Source: Aquibium carbonis
Lineage (GTDB): Bacteria; Pseudomonadota; Alphaproteobacteria; Rhizobiales; Rhizobiaceae
Reading direction: 5' to 3'
DNA length: 45,060 nt
Assembly: GCF_003970795.1 (NCBI RefSeq)
Contig: NZ_RWKW01000073.1
Span: 1 to 45,060 of the forward strand
Of the stretch, positions 23,910 through 33,200 are shown piece after piece; position 1 is the stretch's first letter; each line of letters begins with the position of its first letter. Below the pieces are notes generated by a model. That model made no database searches. It saw only the letters and a program-made list of their open reading frames with translations, and was not told the origin of the DNA. The translations under genes and the position numbers were made by a program.

Positions 23910-24824
23910 TCAGCTGCCGGTCTTGCGTATCCCCGGCGCGTAGTCGTCGAGAAGACCCGCGATCATGGCGGTCATGCGCGGCGACAGATCCTTGCGCCAA
24001 AGCGCAAAGGCGACATTGGCCTCCACGAAGCCTTCCGGCGAGCCGCAGTCGAAGGTCCGGCCCTGGAAGTGGAAGCCATGGAAAGGCTGCTGCGCCTGCA
24101 GTTTCAGCATCGCGTCGGTCAGCTGGATCTCGTTGCCCGCGCCGCGCTCCTGCGCCGACAGGATGTCGAAGATCTCGGGCTGCAGGATGTAGCGACCGTT
24201 GAGATAGAGGTTCGACTGCGCCGTGCCGCGCGCCGGCTTTTCCACCATTGAGGTGACTTCGAAGCCGCTGGCGACGTCGCGCCCCCGCCCCACGATGCCG
24301 TATTTATGCGCTTCGTCGGGATCGCATTCCTGCACCGCCACCACGTTGCCGCCGGCCTTCTCGTGCAACTCCACCATCGCCCGCATGCACCCCTGTTCGG
24401 CCTGCATGATCATGTCCGGCAACAGCACCGCGAAAGGCTCGTCGCCGACCAGCTGACGTGCACACCACACGGCGTGCCCGAGCCCGAGCGGCACCTGCTG
24501 GCGGGTGAAGGAGGTCTGTCCGGGCTCCGGCTGCATATGCTGGAGCATGGCAAGCTGCTCGTCCTTTCCGCGCTGCGCCAGCGTGTCATAGAGTTCGAAC
24601 TGGACGTCGAAATGATCCTCGATCACCGCCTTGTTGCGGCCGGTGACGAAGATGAAGTGCTCGATGCCGGCGTCGCGGGCCTCGTCGACCACGTACTGGA
24701 TCACCGGCTTGTCGACGACGGTCAGCATTTCCTTGGGGATGGCCTTCGTCGCCGGGAGAAAGCGGGTGCCCAGACCCGCGACCGGAAACACCGCCTTGCG
24801 CACTTTTTTCATTCGGCCGACCAT
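23910..24824 (-). CDS. galU: UTP-glucose-1-phosphate uridylyltransferase
   Basis: Makes UDP-glucose for exopolysaccharide, lipopolysaccharide core and glucans; about 304 residues, usual length. The nucleotide-binding block is [25 protein letters not shown]. Others are [29 protein letters not shown] and the sugar-binding [13 protein letters not shown] with later [18 protein letters not shown]. Three ATGs are possible (24854, 24824, 24812). I took 24824 because family members begin a few residues before KKVRKAVF. It is convergent with the beta-barrel gene and divergent from the transglycosylase gene. Confidence 0.94.
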   Translation of the reverse strand: MVGRMKKVRKAVFPVAGLGTRFLPATKAIPKEMLTVVDKPVIQYVVDEARDAGIEHFIFVTGRNKAVIEDHFDVQFELYDTLAQRGKDEQLAMLQHMQPEPGQTSFTRQQVPLGLGHAVWCARQLVGDEPFAVLLPDMIMQAEQGCMRAMVELHEKAGGNVVAVQECDPDEAHKYGIVGRGRDVASGFEVTSMVEKPARGTAQSNLYLNGRYILQPEIFDILSAQERGAGNEIQLTDAMLKLQAQQPFHGFHFQGRTFDCGSPEGFVEANVAFALWRKDLSPRMTAMIAGLLDDYAPGIRKTGS

Positions 24825-25015
24825 CGAAGCTCGTTCTGGATTTCTGGAGGACATTTTGGTGCCGGAATCGGTGGTTAGCACCGGTGCGGAGAAGCGCACG
24901 CCGAAAAACGACCGGCCATTTTCGAATCTGTTTTGAGAAACTCGTCTATGGTAAACCTTTCGCTAACCGGAGCAAGCCAGGATTCCGATCTTTGCGGAAC
25001 GACTTGGAGGTTGCA

Positions 25016-26236
25016 ATGTTCCAGATGACAAAGCGGATTCGCACGGGAGTCTTCGCCGCCGTCGCGGCGCTGACCGTATCCGTGTTCAGTCAGCCTGCCC
25101 TCGCGGATGCAGGCTTCCAGAAATGGGTGGCGGGTTTCCGGTCGGTGGCCGCGCAGAGCGGCATTTCCGGCAACACCTACGATCGGGCCTTTCGCGGCGT
25201 GAACGCGCCCGATCCCGAAGTGCTCGAAAAGGCACGATTCCAACCGGAGTTCACGGCCCCGGTCTGGGACTATTTCGACAATCGCGTGCACGAGGATTCC
25301 ATCGCCGTCGGCCGCCAGATGGCGCGCCAGTGGAAGCCTTGGCTCGACCGCATCGAACGGCAGTTCGGCGTCGACCGGCACATCCTGCTCGCGATCTGGT
25401 CGATGGAATCGAACTACGGCGAGATCCTGAAGAACGACAAGGTCATGCGCAACGTGGTGCGGTCCCTGTCGACGCTGGCCTATGCCGACAAGCGGCGCGA
25501 GAAGTTCGCCCGCCAGCAGCTGATCGCCGCGCTCGAGATCCTGCAGCGTGGCGACATCGATGAAAGCCATCTCACCGGCTCCTGGGCCGGCGCCATGGGC
25601 CACACCCAGTTCATCCCGACGAGCTACAAGGCCTATGCCGTCGACATGGACGGCAATGGCCGGCGCGACATCTGGAACTCCGTGCCCGATGCGCTGGCCA
25701 CGGCAGCCAATCTCCTGCGCCAGAACGGCTGGCAGACCGGCAAGACCTGGGGCTACGAGGTGACGCTGCCCGCCGGCCGCAAGTTCCCCTCCGGTTCCAT
25801 GTCGCTGTCGAAGTGGCAGGACATCGGCGTCGTGCGCGCCCGCAACAAGGGCTTCCCGTCGCCCTCCGACAACGCGGAACTGAAGGTCCTCGACGGGCGC
25901 GAGGGACCGGCCTTCCTGATGACGAAGAACTTCTTCGTGCTCAAGCGCTACAACAACGCCGACCGCTACGCCCTGGCCGTCGGCCTGCTCGCCGACGAGA
26001 TCGCCGGCCATGGCGGGCTTGTCCGCGACTGGAACCGGCCGTTCACCAAGCTGTCCTTCAACGAGAAGCAGGAGCTTCAGAAGCACCTGCTGGCGCTCGG
26101 CTATTATGACGGCAAGATCGACGGCAAGATCGGCCAGGGTTCGCGCTCGGCGATCATGGCCGTGCAGCAGGCCATGGGCATGCAGCCCGACGGTCATCCG
26201 AGCAAGGAAGTCCTGTCGCGGCTTCAGAGGAGATGA
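25016..26236 (+). CDS. lytic murein transglycosylase (MltB type) with peptidoglycan-binding domain
   Basis: Periplasmic enzyme that cleaves glycan strands of peptidoglycan, 406 residues. A signal peptide ends at PALADA (about residue 32). The SLT_2/MltB catalytic domain (about 33-325) has catalytic Glu131 in LLAIWSMESNYGEIL, then SWAGAMGHTQFIPTSYKAYAVDMDGNGRRDIWNSVPDALATAANLL. A peptidoglycan_binding_1 domain closes the protein (about 345-406; LQKHLLALGYYDGKIDGKIG). ATG 25016 follows TTGGAGG. Its stop overlaps the start of the DUF459 gene (ATGA), so both are made together. Confidence 0.94.
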   Translation: MFQMTKRIRTGVFAAVAALTVSVFSQPALADAGFQKWVAGFRSVAAQSGISGNTYDRAFRGVNAPDPEVLEKARFQPEFTAPVWDYFDNRVHEDSIAVGRQMARQWKPWLDRIERQFGVDRHILLAIWSMESNYGEILKNDKVMRNVVRSLSTLAYADKRREKFARQQLIAALEILQRGDIDESHLTGSWAGAMGHTQFIPTSYKAYAVDMDGNGRRDIWNSVPDALATAANLLRQNGWQTGKTWGYEVTLPAGRKFPSGSMSLSKWQDIGVVRARNKGFPSPSDNAELKVLDGREGPAFLMTKNFFVLKRYNNADRYALAVGLLADEIAGHGGLVRDWNRPFTKLSFNEKQELQKHLLALGYYDGKIDGKIGQGSRSAIMAVQQAMGMQPDGHPSKEVLSRLQRR

Positions 26237-27489
26237 CGCGCATGGCCCGATCCACAGGCGTTCGCATCGCTCCCTGGCTCGGGCTGACTCTCGTGCTGGC
26301 CGCCATCGTCATGGCGGCCGGTGCTGCGGTGGTCATGGTTTCCGGCACACCGGCCCATGCGCAGGAGCGCCCCCGCACCCTCTTCCAGTATCTGTTTCGT
26401 CGGGACGAGCCGCCGCCTCAGGCGGCCCCGCAACGAACGCAGCCGCGCAATGTCCAGCGCGCGCCGCGCACTACCCGCGCCGCCTCGGCGCCAGCGCAGC
26501 GCGCCGTCGCTGCCGTCGACAAGCAGGAGGACGCGCGCGCCATTCTGGTCGTGGGCGATTTTCTGGCCGGCGGTCTCGCCGAGGGACTGTCGGCGGTTTA
26601 CGCCGAAGACCCGACGGTCCGGGTCGTCGACCGCGCCAACGGGTCGTCCGGTTTCGTGCGTGATGATTATTACGACTGGCCCGGCCGCATCGGCTCGATC
26701 GTCGACGAGGAAAGGCCAGCCGTCGTGGTGGTCATGATCGGCTCCAACGATCGCCAGGCGATGCGCATCGATGGCGCCTCGGAAAACGTGCGGTCGGAGA
26801 GGTGGGACGCGGAGTACACCGCCCGCTCCGCCCGGATGGCCAGCGAGATCGCCGGCCGCAATGTCCCGATCGTCTGGGTCGGACTGCCGTCCTTCCGTTT
26901 CCCCAAGATGTCGTCGGACATGATCGCCTTCAACGACATCCAGCGCGGTGTTGCGGAAGCCGCCGGCGGGGTCTTCGTCGACGTTTGGGACGGCTTCATC
27001 GACGAGAACGGCGCCTTCGTCACCAACGGTCCCGACATCAACGGCCAGCCTGTCCGCCTGCGCGCCGACGACGGCATCAACTTCACCGCCGCCGGCAAGC
27101 GCAAGATCGCCTTCTACGTGGAAAAGCCGCTGGCCCGCCTGCTCCAGAGTGGCCCGGCCGCCCTCGCGCCGGAAGCCGGCATCGGCGAGATGTTCGGTCC
27201 GCCGATCCCCGGCGAGGCACCCCTGATCCAGCACACGCCGCCGGTCTCGCTGTTCGATCCGGCGCTCGACGGCGGCGACGAACTCTTGGGACTGGTGGTC
27301 GAGACCAGGCGCGCGTCCGCGCTCACGCCCGCGCGCAAGCTGATCGTCCAAGGGCTGGCGCCTGATCCGCGCCCCGGTCGTGTCGACGATTTCGGCGCCA
27401 CGCGCGAACCCGAGGCGGCCTCGGTCGCGACGGCGGAAACGACGTCAGCCGTCGACGACGCTGCCCTGCAGGCCGCGACCGTCGAATAG
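26233..27489 (+). CDS. DUF459 / SGNH-hydrolase-like protein with altered catalytic motifs
   Basis: Protein of 418 residues: a signal-anchor or signal peptide (about 14-44, ending HAQE), a basic Pro/Gln-rich linker, and an SGNH-like DUF459 domain (about 95-300), followed by a disordered Pro/Ala-rich tail. The expected GDS block reads VVGDFLAGG, without the nucleophilic serine. The third block MIGSNDRQ is kept. The final block reads DGINFTAAGKRKIAFYV with Asn where the catalytic His is expected. It may therefore bind rather than hydrolyse. Overlap of the start with the transglycosylase stop suggests a role in peptidoglycan or exported polysaccharide processing. ATG 26242 is an alternative start. 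Confidence 0.82.
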   Translation: MTRMARSTGVRIAPWLGLTLVLAAIVMAAGAAVVMVSGTPAHAQERPRTLFQYLFRRDEPPPQAAPQRTQPRNVQRAPRTTRAASAPAQRAVAAVDKQEDARAILVVGDFLAGGLAEGLSAVYAEDPTVRVVDRANGSSGFVRDDYYDWPGRIGSIVDEERPAVVVVMIGSNDRQAMRIDGASENVRSERWDAEYTARSARMASEIAGRNVPIVWVGLPSFRFPKMSSDMIAFNDIQRGVAEAAGGVFVDVWDGFIDENGAFVTNGPDINGQPVRLRADDGINFTAAGKRKIAFYVEKPLARLLQSGPAALAPEAGIGEMFGPPIPGEAPLIQHTPPVSLFDPALDGGDELLGLVVETRRASALTPARKLIVQGLAPDPRPGRVDDFGATREPEAASVATAETTSAVDDAALQAATVE

Positions 27490-27505
27490 GCGACGGGCGA
27501 CGACC

Positions 27506-27697
27506 TCAGCGCAGCTTTTCGAGCTTGCGGGCCAAAAGCCAGGCGATCGGTATCGCCGCGATGGCGCCGGCAATCGCCGCGCCGGCCATCATCGTCCGAT
27601 CGAACCCGCGCATGTCCATCGCAAGCAGCGCCGTCAGGAACACGCCCATCAGAACGGGCGCGACGAGAATATAGGCGACGAGCGGAAGCCTGGTCAT
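27506..27697 (-). CDS. small two-helix membrane protein
   Basis: Hypothetical protein of 63 residues with two transmembrane helices (LVAYILVAPVLMGVFLTALLA and MAGAAIAGAIAAIPIAWLLA) joined by a short loop, ending in a positive tail ARKLEKLR. ATG 27697 has GGAG six bases upstream; ATG 27709 is a less likely start. It lies 160 bases downstream of gltD on the same strand. The function is unknown. Confidence 0.7.
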   Translation of the reverse strand: MTRLPLVAYILVAPVLMGVFLTALLAMDMRGFDRTMMAGAAIAGAIAAIPIAWLLARKLEKLR

Positions 27698-27857
27698 GAT
27701 GCTCTCCATCCCGGCCCCCTCGGCCGGCGCGTGGAGAATGGCCGAAGCGGACCAGCCGCGACTTGATCTGGCTCAACTGCAGCCATGTTCGGCGGGCCTC
27801 ACCGCCGAAAAGGATGGTGGAAGCCGTGCCGCAATTCCGGGCGAGCGAAGCGTTCCC

Positions 27858-29312
27858 TCAGCGCGGCAGCAGCGTCGCCCCCATCAGTGCCTCGTCGATG
27901 GCGCGCGCCGCCTGCCGCCCCTCGCGGATCGCCCATACGACCAGCGACTGGCCGCGCCGCACGTCGCCCGCCGCGTAGAGCTTGTCCACATTGGTACGAT
28001 AGTCGCGGTCATTGGCAACGACGTTGGTGGATCCGCGGCGGTCGGTGTTGATGGCGAGCCTTCCGTCGAGCTCGGTCGCAACGCCCGTCTCCGCCGGCCC
28101 CGAAAAGCCGATGGCAATGAAGGCGAGATCGGCGCGAATGACGAATTCGGTCCCGGCGATCGGCTTGCGCGCCTCGTCGACCTCGCAGCACTTCACGCCG
28201 GTCAGGACGCCGTCCTCGCCGATGAACTCGAGCGTGGCGACCTGGAATTCGCGCTCCGCGCCCTCGGCTTGCGAGGACGAGGTGCGCATCTTGGTCGCCC
28301 AGTAGGGCCAGACGGTCAGCTTGTCCTCCTTCTCGGGCGGCTGCGGCCGGATGTCGAGCTGGGTCACGCGCACCGCGCCCTGTCGGAAGGCGGTGCCGAC
28401 GCAGTCCGACGCGGTGTCGCCGCCACCGACGACGACGACATGCTTGCCGCCGGCCAGGATCGGCTCTGACGGCCAGGCCACCGACTGGATGTCCTCGCCG
28501 CCGATGCGCCGGTTCTGCTGCACCAGATAAGGCATCGCGTCGTGCACGCCCACGAGGTTGCGCCCGGGAAGGTCCGACGGACGCGGCTTTTCCGAGCCGC
28601 CGCAATAGAGCACCGCGTCGTAGCTCGACAACAGCTCCTCGACGGTCTTGTCCACGCCGACATGGACGCCGCAGAAGAAGGTGACGCCCTCGCCCTGCAT
28701 CTGCTCGACGCGGCGGTCGATCGTGTGCTTTTCCATCTTGAAGTCGGGAATGCCATAGCGCATCAGGCCGCCCGGCTTCGATTCGCGCTCATAGACATGC
28801 ACCTCGTGGCCGGCGCGGCCGAGCTGCTGCGCAGCCGCCATGCCCGACGGACCCGAGCCGATGATCGCCACCGTCTTGCCTGTCTTCTTCTCCGGCGGAA
28901 ACGGCCGAACGAAACCCAGCTCATAGGCCTTGTCGGCGATCGCCTGCTCGACGGTCTTGATGGCGACCGGAATGTCCTCGAGGTTCAGCGTACACGCCTC
29001 CTCGCAGGGCGCGGGGCAGATGCGGCCGGTCCATTCGGGGAAATTGTTGGTCGAATGGAGGTTGCGGATCGCGTTCTCCCAGTCGCCATTGTAGACGAGG
29101 TCGTTCCAGTCGGGGATCTGGTTGTGGACGGGGCAGCCGGTCGGACCATGGCAGTAGGGAATGCCGCAATCCATGCAGCGCGCCGCCTGCTTCTCGACCT
29201 CCTTGTCCGACATCGGCAGCGTGAACTCGCGGAAATGCCGGATGCGGTCGGACGCGGGCTGGTACTTCTGCACCTGCCGGTCGATCTCGAGAAAACCTGT
29301 TACCTTGCCCAT
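27858..29312 (-). CDS. gltD: glutamate synthase (NADPH) small subunit
   Basis: Beta subunit of glutamate synthase, 484 residues, passing electrons from NADPH through FAD and iron-sulfur clusters to the large subunit for ammonia assimilation. The N-terminal cysteine motifs are CMDCGIPYCHGPTGCP and CPAPCEEACTLN. The FAD site is VAIIGSGPSGMAAAQQLGRAGHEVHVYER, the NADPH site is VVVVGGGDTASDC, and the end YAAGDVRRGQSLVVWAIREGRQAA is typical. ATG 29312 has GGAG five bases ahead; the GTG at 29318 is unlikely. Unusually, three small toxin-antitoxin-like genes lie between it and gltB. Confidence 0.96.
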   Translation of the reverse strand: MGKVTGFLEIDRQVQKYQPASDRIRHFREFTLPMSDKEVEKQAARCMDCGIPYCHGPTGCPVHNQIPDWNDLVYNGDWENAIRNLHSTNNFPEWTGRICPAPCEEACTLNLEDIPVAIKTVEQAIADKAYELGFVRPFPPEKKTGKTVAIIGSGPSGMAAAQQLGRAGHEVHVYERESKPGGLMRYGIPDFKMEKHTIDRRVEQMQGEGVTFFCGVHVGVDKTVEELLSSYDAVLYCGGSEKPRPSDLPGRNLVGVHDAMPYLVQQNRRIGGEDIQSVAWPSEPILAGGKHVVVVGGGDTASDCVGTAFRQGAVRVTQLDIRPQPPEKEDKLTVWPYWATKMRTSSSQAEGAEREFQVATLEFIGEDGVLTGVKCCEVDEARKPIAGTEFVIRADLAFIAIGFSGPAETGVATELDGRLAINTDRRGSTNVVANDRDYRTNVDKLYAAGDVRRGQSLVVWAIREGRQAARAIDEALMGATLLPR

Positions 29313-29338
29313 GTCCACTCCAACTTCATGTCTTTCGG

Positions 29339-29704
29339 CTACAGCGCGGGCAGGCTGCGCGACTTGACGCGGTCCCGGCCGAATACCGTCAGATGTCCTG
29401 CAAATCCTTGCTGAAGATCAGCCAGCCGCTTCATTGTCGCGGCGGCTATCTCTTCCCAGGATCCCGAAAAGTCCGCGATCTGGATGATCACAACCCCGAT
29501 CGCGTGATAGCCTCTGCCGAAGATCAGTTCGCCAAAGTCGAAATCCTGCGTAAGCAGAATGCGATTCTCGTCAACCGACCAGGCAAGAACCATCTCATCT
29601 GGAATACCCCCTGAACTCTCGCCTACCCATTTCACATCGTGTCCGGCTTCTCGCAAGTTCCTGACGATCGAATGGCCAAGACACTCGTCGACGAGATACC
29701 GCAA
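29339..29704 (-). CDS. DUF5615 PIN-like toxin
   Basis: Protein of 121 residues with the DUF5615 PIN-like fold: RYLVDECLGHSIVRNLREAGHDVKWV at the N-terminus with acidic residues Asp6 and Glu7, then DEMVLAWSVDENRILLTQDFDFGELIFGRG, where the acidic run would complete a metal-dependent nuclease site. It starts at TTG two bases after the stop of the DUF433 gene, indicating coupled translation. It is likely the toxin, presumably an RNase, of the pair; the activity is inferred from the PIN relation only. Confidence 0.8.
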   Translation of the reverse strand: MRYLVDECLGHSIVRNLREAGHDVKWVGESSGGIPDEMVLAWSVDENRILLTQDFDFGELIFGRGYHAIGVVIIQIADFSGSWEEIAAATMKRLADLQQGFAGHLTVFGRDRVKSRSLPAL

Positions 29705-29706
29705 CT

Positions 29707-29952
29707 CTATTCCGCCGCCTCGGGGCGAGAGGAGAACGCGTCGCGTATATGGTCCGCCGCGAATTCGTGGGCCGCAAGGACGTCTTCTTTCGACAGGTTC
29801 GGGTACTGGGCCAGAACATCGGCGATCGACTGGCCTTGCGAAGCCATTCGCAAGATATCCTCGACCGCGATACGAGTCCCGCGAACCGAAGGCTTTCCGA
29901 ACCGGATCTCTGGATCCGAAACAATGCGTCGCTTCCCTTCACGATCTGTCAT
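29707..29952 (-). CDS. DUF433 antitoxin-like protein
   Basis: Protein of 81 residues of the DUF433 family, commonly found before DUF5615 genes. The core IVSDPEIRFGKPSVRGTRIAVEDILRMASQGQSIADVLAQYPNLSKEDVLAAHEFA is a helix-turn-helix-like antitoxin fold. ATG 29952 has GGGAAG just upstream; ATG 29967 lacks a site. Its start overlaps the end of the AbrB-like gene by 14 bases, and its stop is two bases before the toxin start. Confidence 0.8.
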   Translation of the reverse strand: MTDREGKRRIVSDPEIRFGKPSVRGTRIAVEDILRMASQGQSIADVLAQYPNLSKEDVLAAHEFAADHIRDAFSSRPEAAE

Positions 29953-30157
29953 CGACTTCCCAATCATCAAACGGATTGAAGCAATCCAGCGCCTGTCTGC
30001 CTTCTTTCGTGGCGGGATGGATTGTTATCACCCCATCCTTTTCCTGGCGGATGATGATTTCATCCCCGACGAGCACGAAGTCCTTGGGAATGGCGACGAG
30101 CCGGTCGTCGCCATTCCGCAGCACCGCGCCAGATCGTTCCTCCGCACGCCAAGGCAT
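29939..30157 (-). CDS. AbrB/VapB-like antitoxin or regulator
   Basis: Small protein of 72 residues with the SpoVT-AbrB swapped-hairpin pattern of VagC/VapB antitoxins: RSGAVLRNGDDRLVAIPKDFVLVGDEIIIRQEKDGVITIHPA, then a C-terminal tail FNPFDDWEVDDRS that normally docks on a PIN toxin. No VapC gene follows; a DUF433/DUF5615 pair does, and the genes overlap. It may be the transcriptional repressor of the trio or a leftover antitoxin whose toxin was replaced. It starts 70 bases after the gltB stop. Confidence 0.75.
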   Translation of the reverse strand: MPWRAEERSGAVLRNGDDRLVAIPKDFVLVGDEIIIRQEKDGVITIHPATKEGRQALDCFNPFDDWEVDDRS

Positions 30158-30227
30158 GTTGCCACTCGCTGCCCTTCAATGCCGAAACAGAATAGCGTCA
30201 GAATGCCGGCAGGCCAACACGCTGCTC

Positions 30228-33200
30228 CTACTCCGCCGCGATGCCCATCCGCATGCGCTCCATCTCCAGCAAGGCCCGGCGATACTCGACGGGCATCACC
30301 TTGCGGAACTTGCCGCGATAGGTCGCCCAGTCGTCGAGGATCGCGCGCGCGCGGGTCGAGCCCGTGTAGTGCGCATGGTTGGTGATAAGCTGCACCAGCC
30401 GCTCCTCGTCGTGGCGGGTCATGTCGTCGGAGACGTTGACGCGGCCCTTGTGCATCAGGTCTCCACCATGATGGTGCAGCTTCTCGAGGATGTCGTCCTC
30501 TTCCGGCACCGGCTCCAGCTCCACCATGGCCATGTTGCAGCGGTCGGCGAAGTCGCCGTCCTCGTCGAGCACATAGGCCACGCCGCCCGACATGCCGGCC
30601 GCGAAGTTCCGGCCGGTCTGGCCGATCACCACCACCACGCCGCCGGTCATGTATTCGCAGCCATGGTCGCCGCATCCCTCGACGACCGCCACCGCGCCGG
30701 AGTTGCGCACGGCGAAACGCTCGCCCGCCACGCCGCGGAAGTAGCATTCGCCCTCGATCGCGCCGTAGAGCACGGTGTTGCCGACGATGATCGACTCTTC
30801 CGCCACGATACGCGAATTCTCCGCAGGACGGATGACGATGCGCCCGCCGGAAAGACCCTTGCCGACATAGTCGTTGCCGTCGCCGATGAGCTCGAACGAA
30901 ATCCCGCGCGCCAGGAAGGCGCCGAAGGACTGACCCGCCGTGCCGGTCAGCTTGACCGAGATCGTGTCCTCCTTCAGCCCCTTGTGCTTCCAGCGCTTGG
31001 CGACCGCGCCCGACAGCATCGCGCCGGCCGAGCGGTCCGTGTTGCGGATCGGAACCTCGATGGAGACCTTCTCCTTGCGTTCCAGCGCCGGCTCGGCCAG
31101 CTCGATCAGCTTGCGGTCGAGCACGTCGTCGATCGGATGCGCCTGGCGCGTGGTCCAGTAGGTCTCCGACTTCGGCGCGTCCGGCTTGTGGAAGATGCGG
31201 CTGAAATCCAGTCCGCGCGCCTTCCAGTGGTCGATCAGTTCATCCTTCTTGAGCAGGTCGCTCTGGCCGATGATCTCGTTGATCGTGCGGTAGCCCATCT
31301 CGGCCAGCAGCGCGCGAACCTCCTCGGCGACGAAGAAGAAGTAGTTGATCACATGCTCGGGCGCGCCCTTGAAGCGCTTGCGCAGCACCGGATCCTGCGT
31401 GGCGACGCCGACCGGGCAGGTGTTCAGGTGGCACTTGCGCATCATGATGCAGCCGGCCGCGATCAGCGGCGCCGTCGAGAATCCGAACTCGTCGGCGCCC
31501 AGCAGCGCACCGATGACGACGTCGCGGCCGGTCTTCAGGCCGCCGTCGACCTGCAGCGCCACGCGCGACCGCAGCCCGTTCATCACCAGCGTCTGGTGCG
31601 TCTCGGCAAGGCCCATCTCCCACGGGCTGCCCGCATGCTTGAGCGAGGTCAGCGGCGAGGCGCCGGTGCCGCCGTCATAGCCAGAGATGGTGATGTGATC
31701 GGCGCGCGCCTTGGCGACGCCGGCGGCGACCGTGCCGACCCCGACCTCGGAGACCAGCTTCACCGATACGTCCGCCTCGGGATTCACGTTCTTCAGGTCG
31801 AAGATCAGCTGCGCAAGATCCTCGATCGAATAGATGTCGTGGTGCGGCGGCGGCGAGATCAGGCCGACGCCGGGCGTCGAATGCCGGGTCTTGGCGATCG
31901 TCGCGTCGACCTTGTGGCCGGGCAACTGCCCGCCCTCGCCGGGCTTGGCGCCCTGCGCGACCTTGATCTGCATCATGTCGGAGTTGACGAGGTACTCCGC
32001 CGTCACGCCGAAGCGGCCAGACGCGATCTGCTTGATGGCCGACCGTTCGGGGTTGGCCGAGCCGTCCGGCATCGGCAGGTAGCGGTCAGGCTCCTCGCCG
32101 CCCTCGCCCGTGTTCGACTTGCCGCCGATCGCGTTCATGGCGCGCGCCAGCGTCGAATGCGCCTCACGGCTGATCGAGCCGAAGGACATCGCGCCTGTCG
32201 AGAAGCGCTTCACCAGATCGACGGCGGGTTCCACCTCATCGAGCGGCACCGGCGGACGGCCGGTCTCGGCCGCCTTGCGGATCTTGAACAGGCCGCGCAC
32301 GGTCTTGGCCTGCGCCGTCGCGCCGTCGATCTGGCCGGAGAACTCCTTGTAGCTGTCCCACGAGCCCTTGCGGACGGCGTGCTGCAGCGTCGCGACGGAA
32401 TCCGGCGACCAGACATGCGCCTCGCCGCGGACGCGGTAGACATACTCGCCGCCGATATCGAGCGCGTTGCGCAGGATCGGGTCGTCGCTGAAGGCGGCAT
32501 GATGCCGCTCGACGGTCTCGGCCGACACCTCTTCGAGGCCGACGCCCTCGATGGTCGTCGCCGTGCCGGTGAAGAACTTTTCCACGAAGTCCGACTTCAG
32601 GCCGACGGCGTCGAAGATCTGCGCACCGCAGTAGGACTGGTAGGTCGAGATGCCCATCTTGGACATGACCTTCAGGATGCCCTTCCCGATCGACTTGATG
32701 TAGCGGTAGACCAGTTCCTGCGCGTCGACCTCCGGCGGGAACTCGCCCCGCTTGTGCATGTCGGTCAGCGTGTCGAAGGCCAGGTAAGGGTTGATCGCCT
32801 CCGCGCCATAGCCCGCCAGGCAGCAGAAGTGATGCACCTCGCGCGGTTCGCCCGATTCCACCACGAGGCCGACCGAGGTCCGCAGCCCCTTGCGGATCAG
32901 GTGATGATGCACGGCAGCGGTGGCCAGCAGCATCGGGATCGCGATGCGGTCGGCGCCGATCTGCCGGTCCGACAGGATGATGATGTTGTAGCCGCCCGCG
33001 ACCGCCGCCTCGGCACGCTCGCACAGCCGCTCCAGCGCGCGCGGCATGCCCTCTGCTCCCTCGACGGAAGCGTAGGTCACGTCGATCGTCTTGGTGTCGA
33101 AGCGGTCCTCCGTGTGACCGATCGAGCGGATCTTCTCCAGGTCGCCATTGGTCAGGATCGGCTGGCGCACCTCCAGCCGCTTGCGGCGCGAGGAACCCAC

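Noticed and set aside
24878..24887. Perfect 10-bp palindrome GCACCGGTGC between galU and the transglycosylase gene.
   Set aside because: Many 10-bp palindromes are expected by chance in 45 kb of GC-rich DNA, and nothing else supports an operator.
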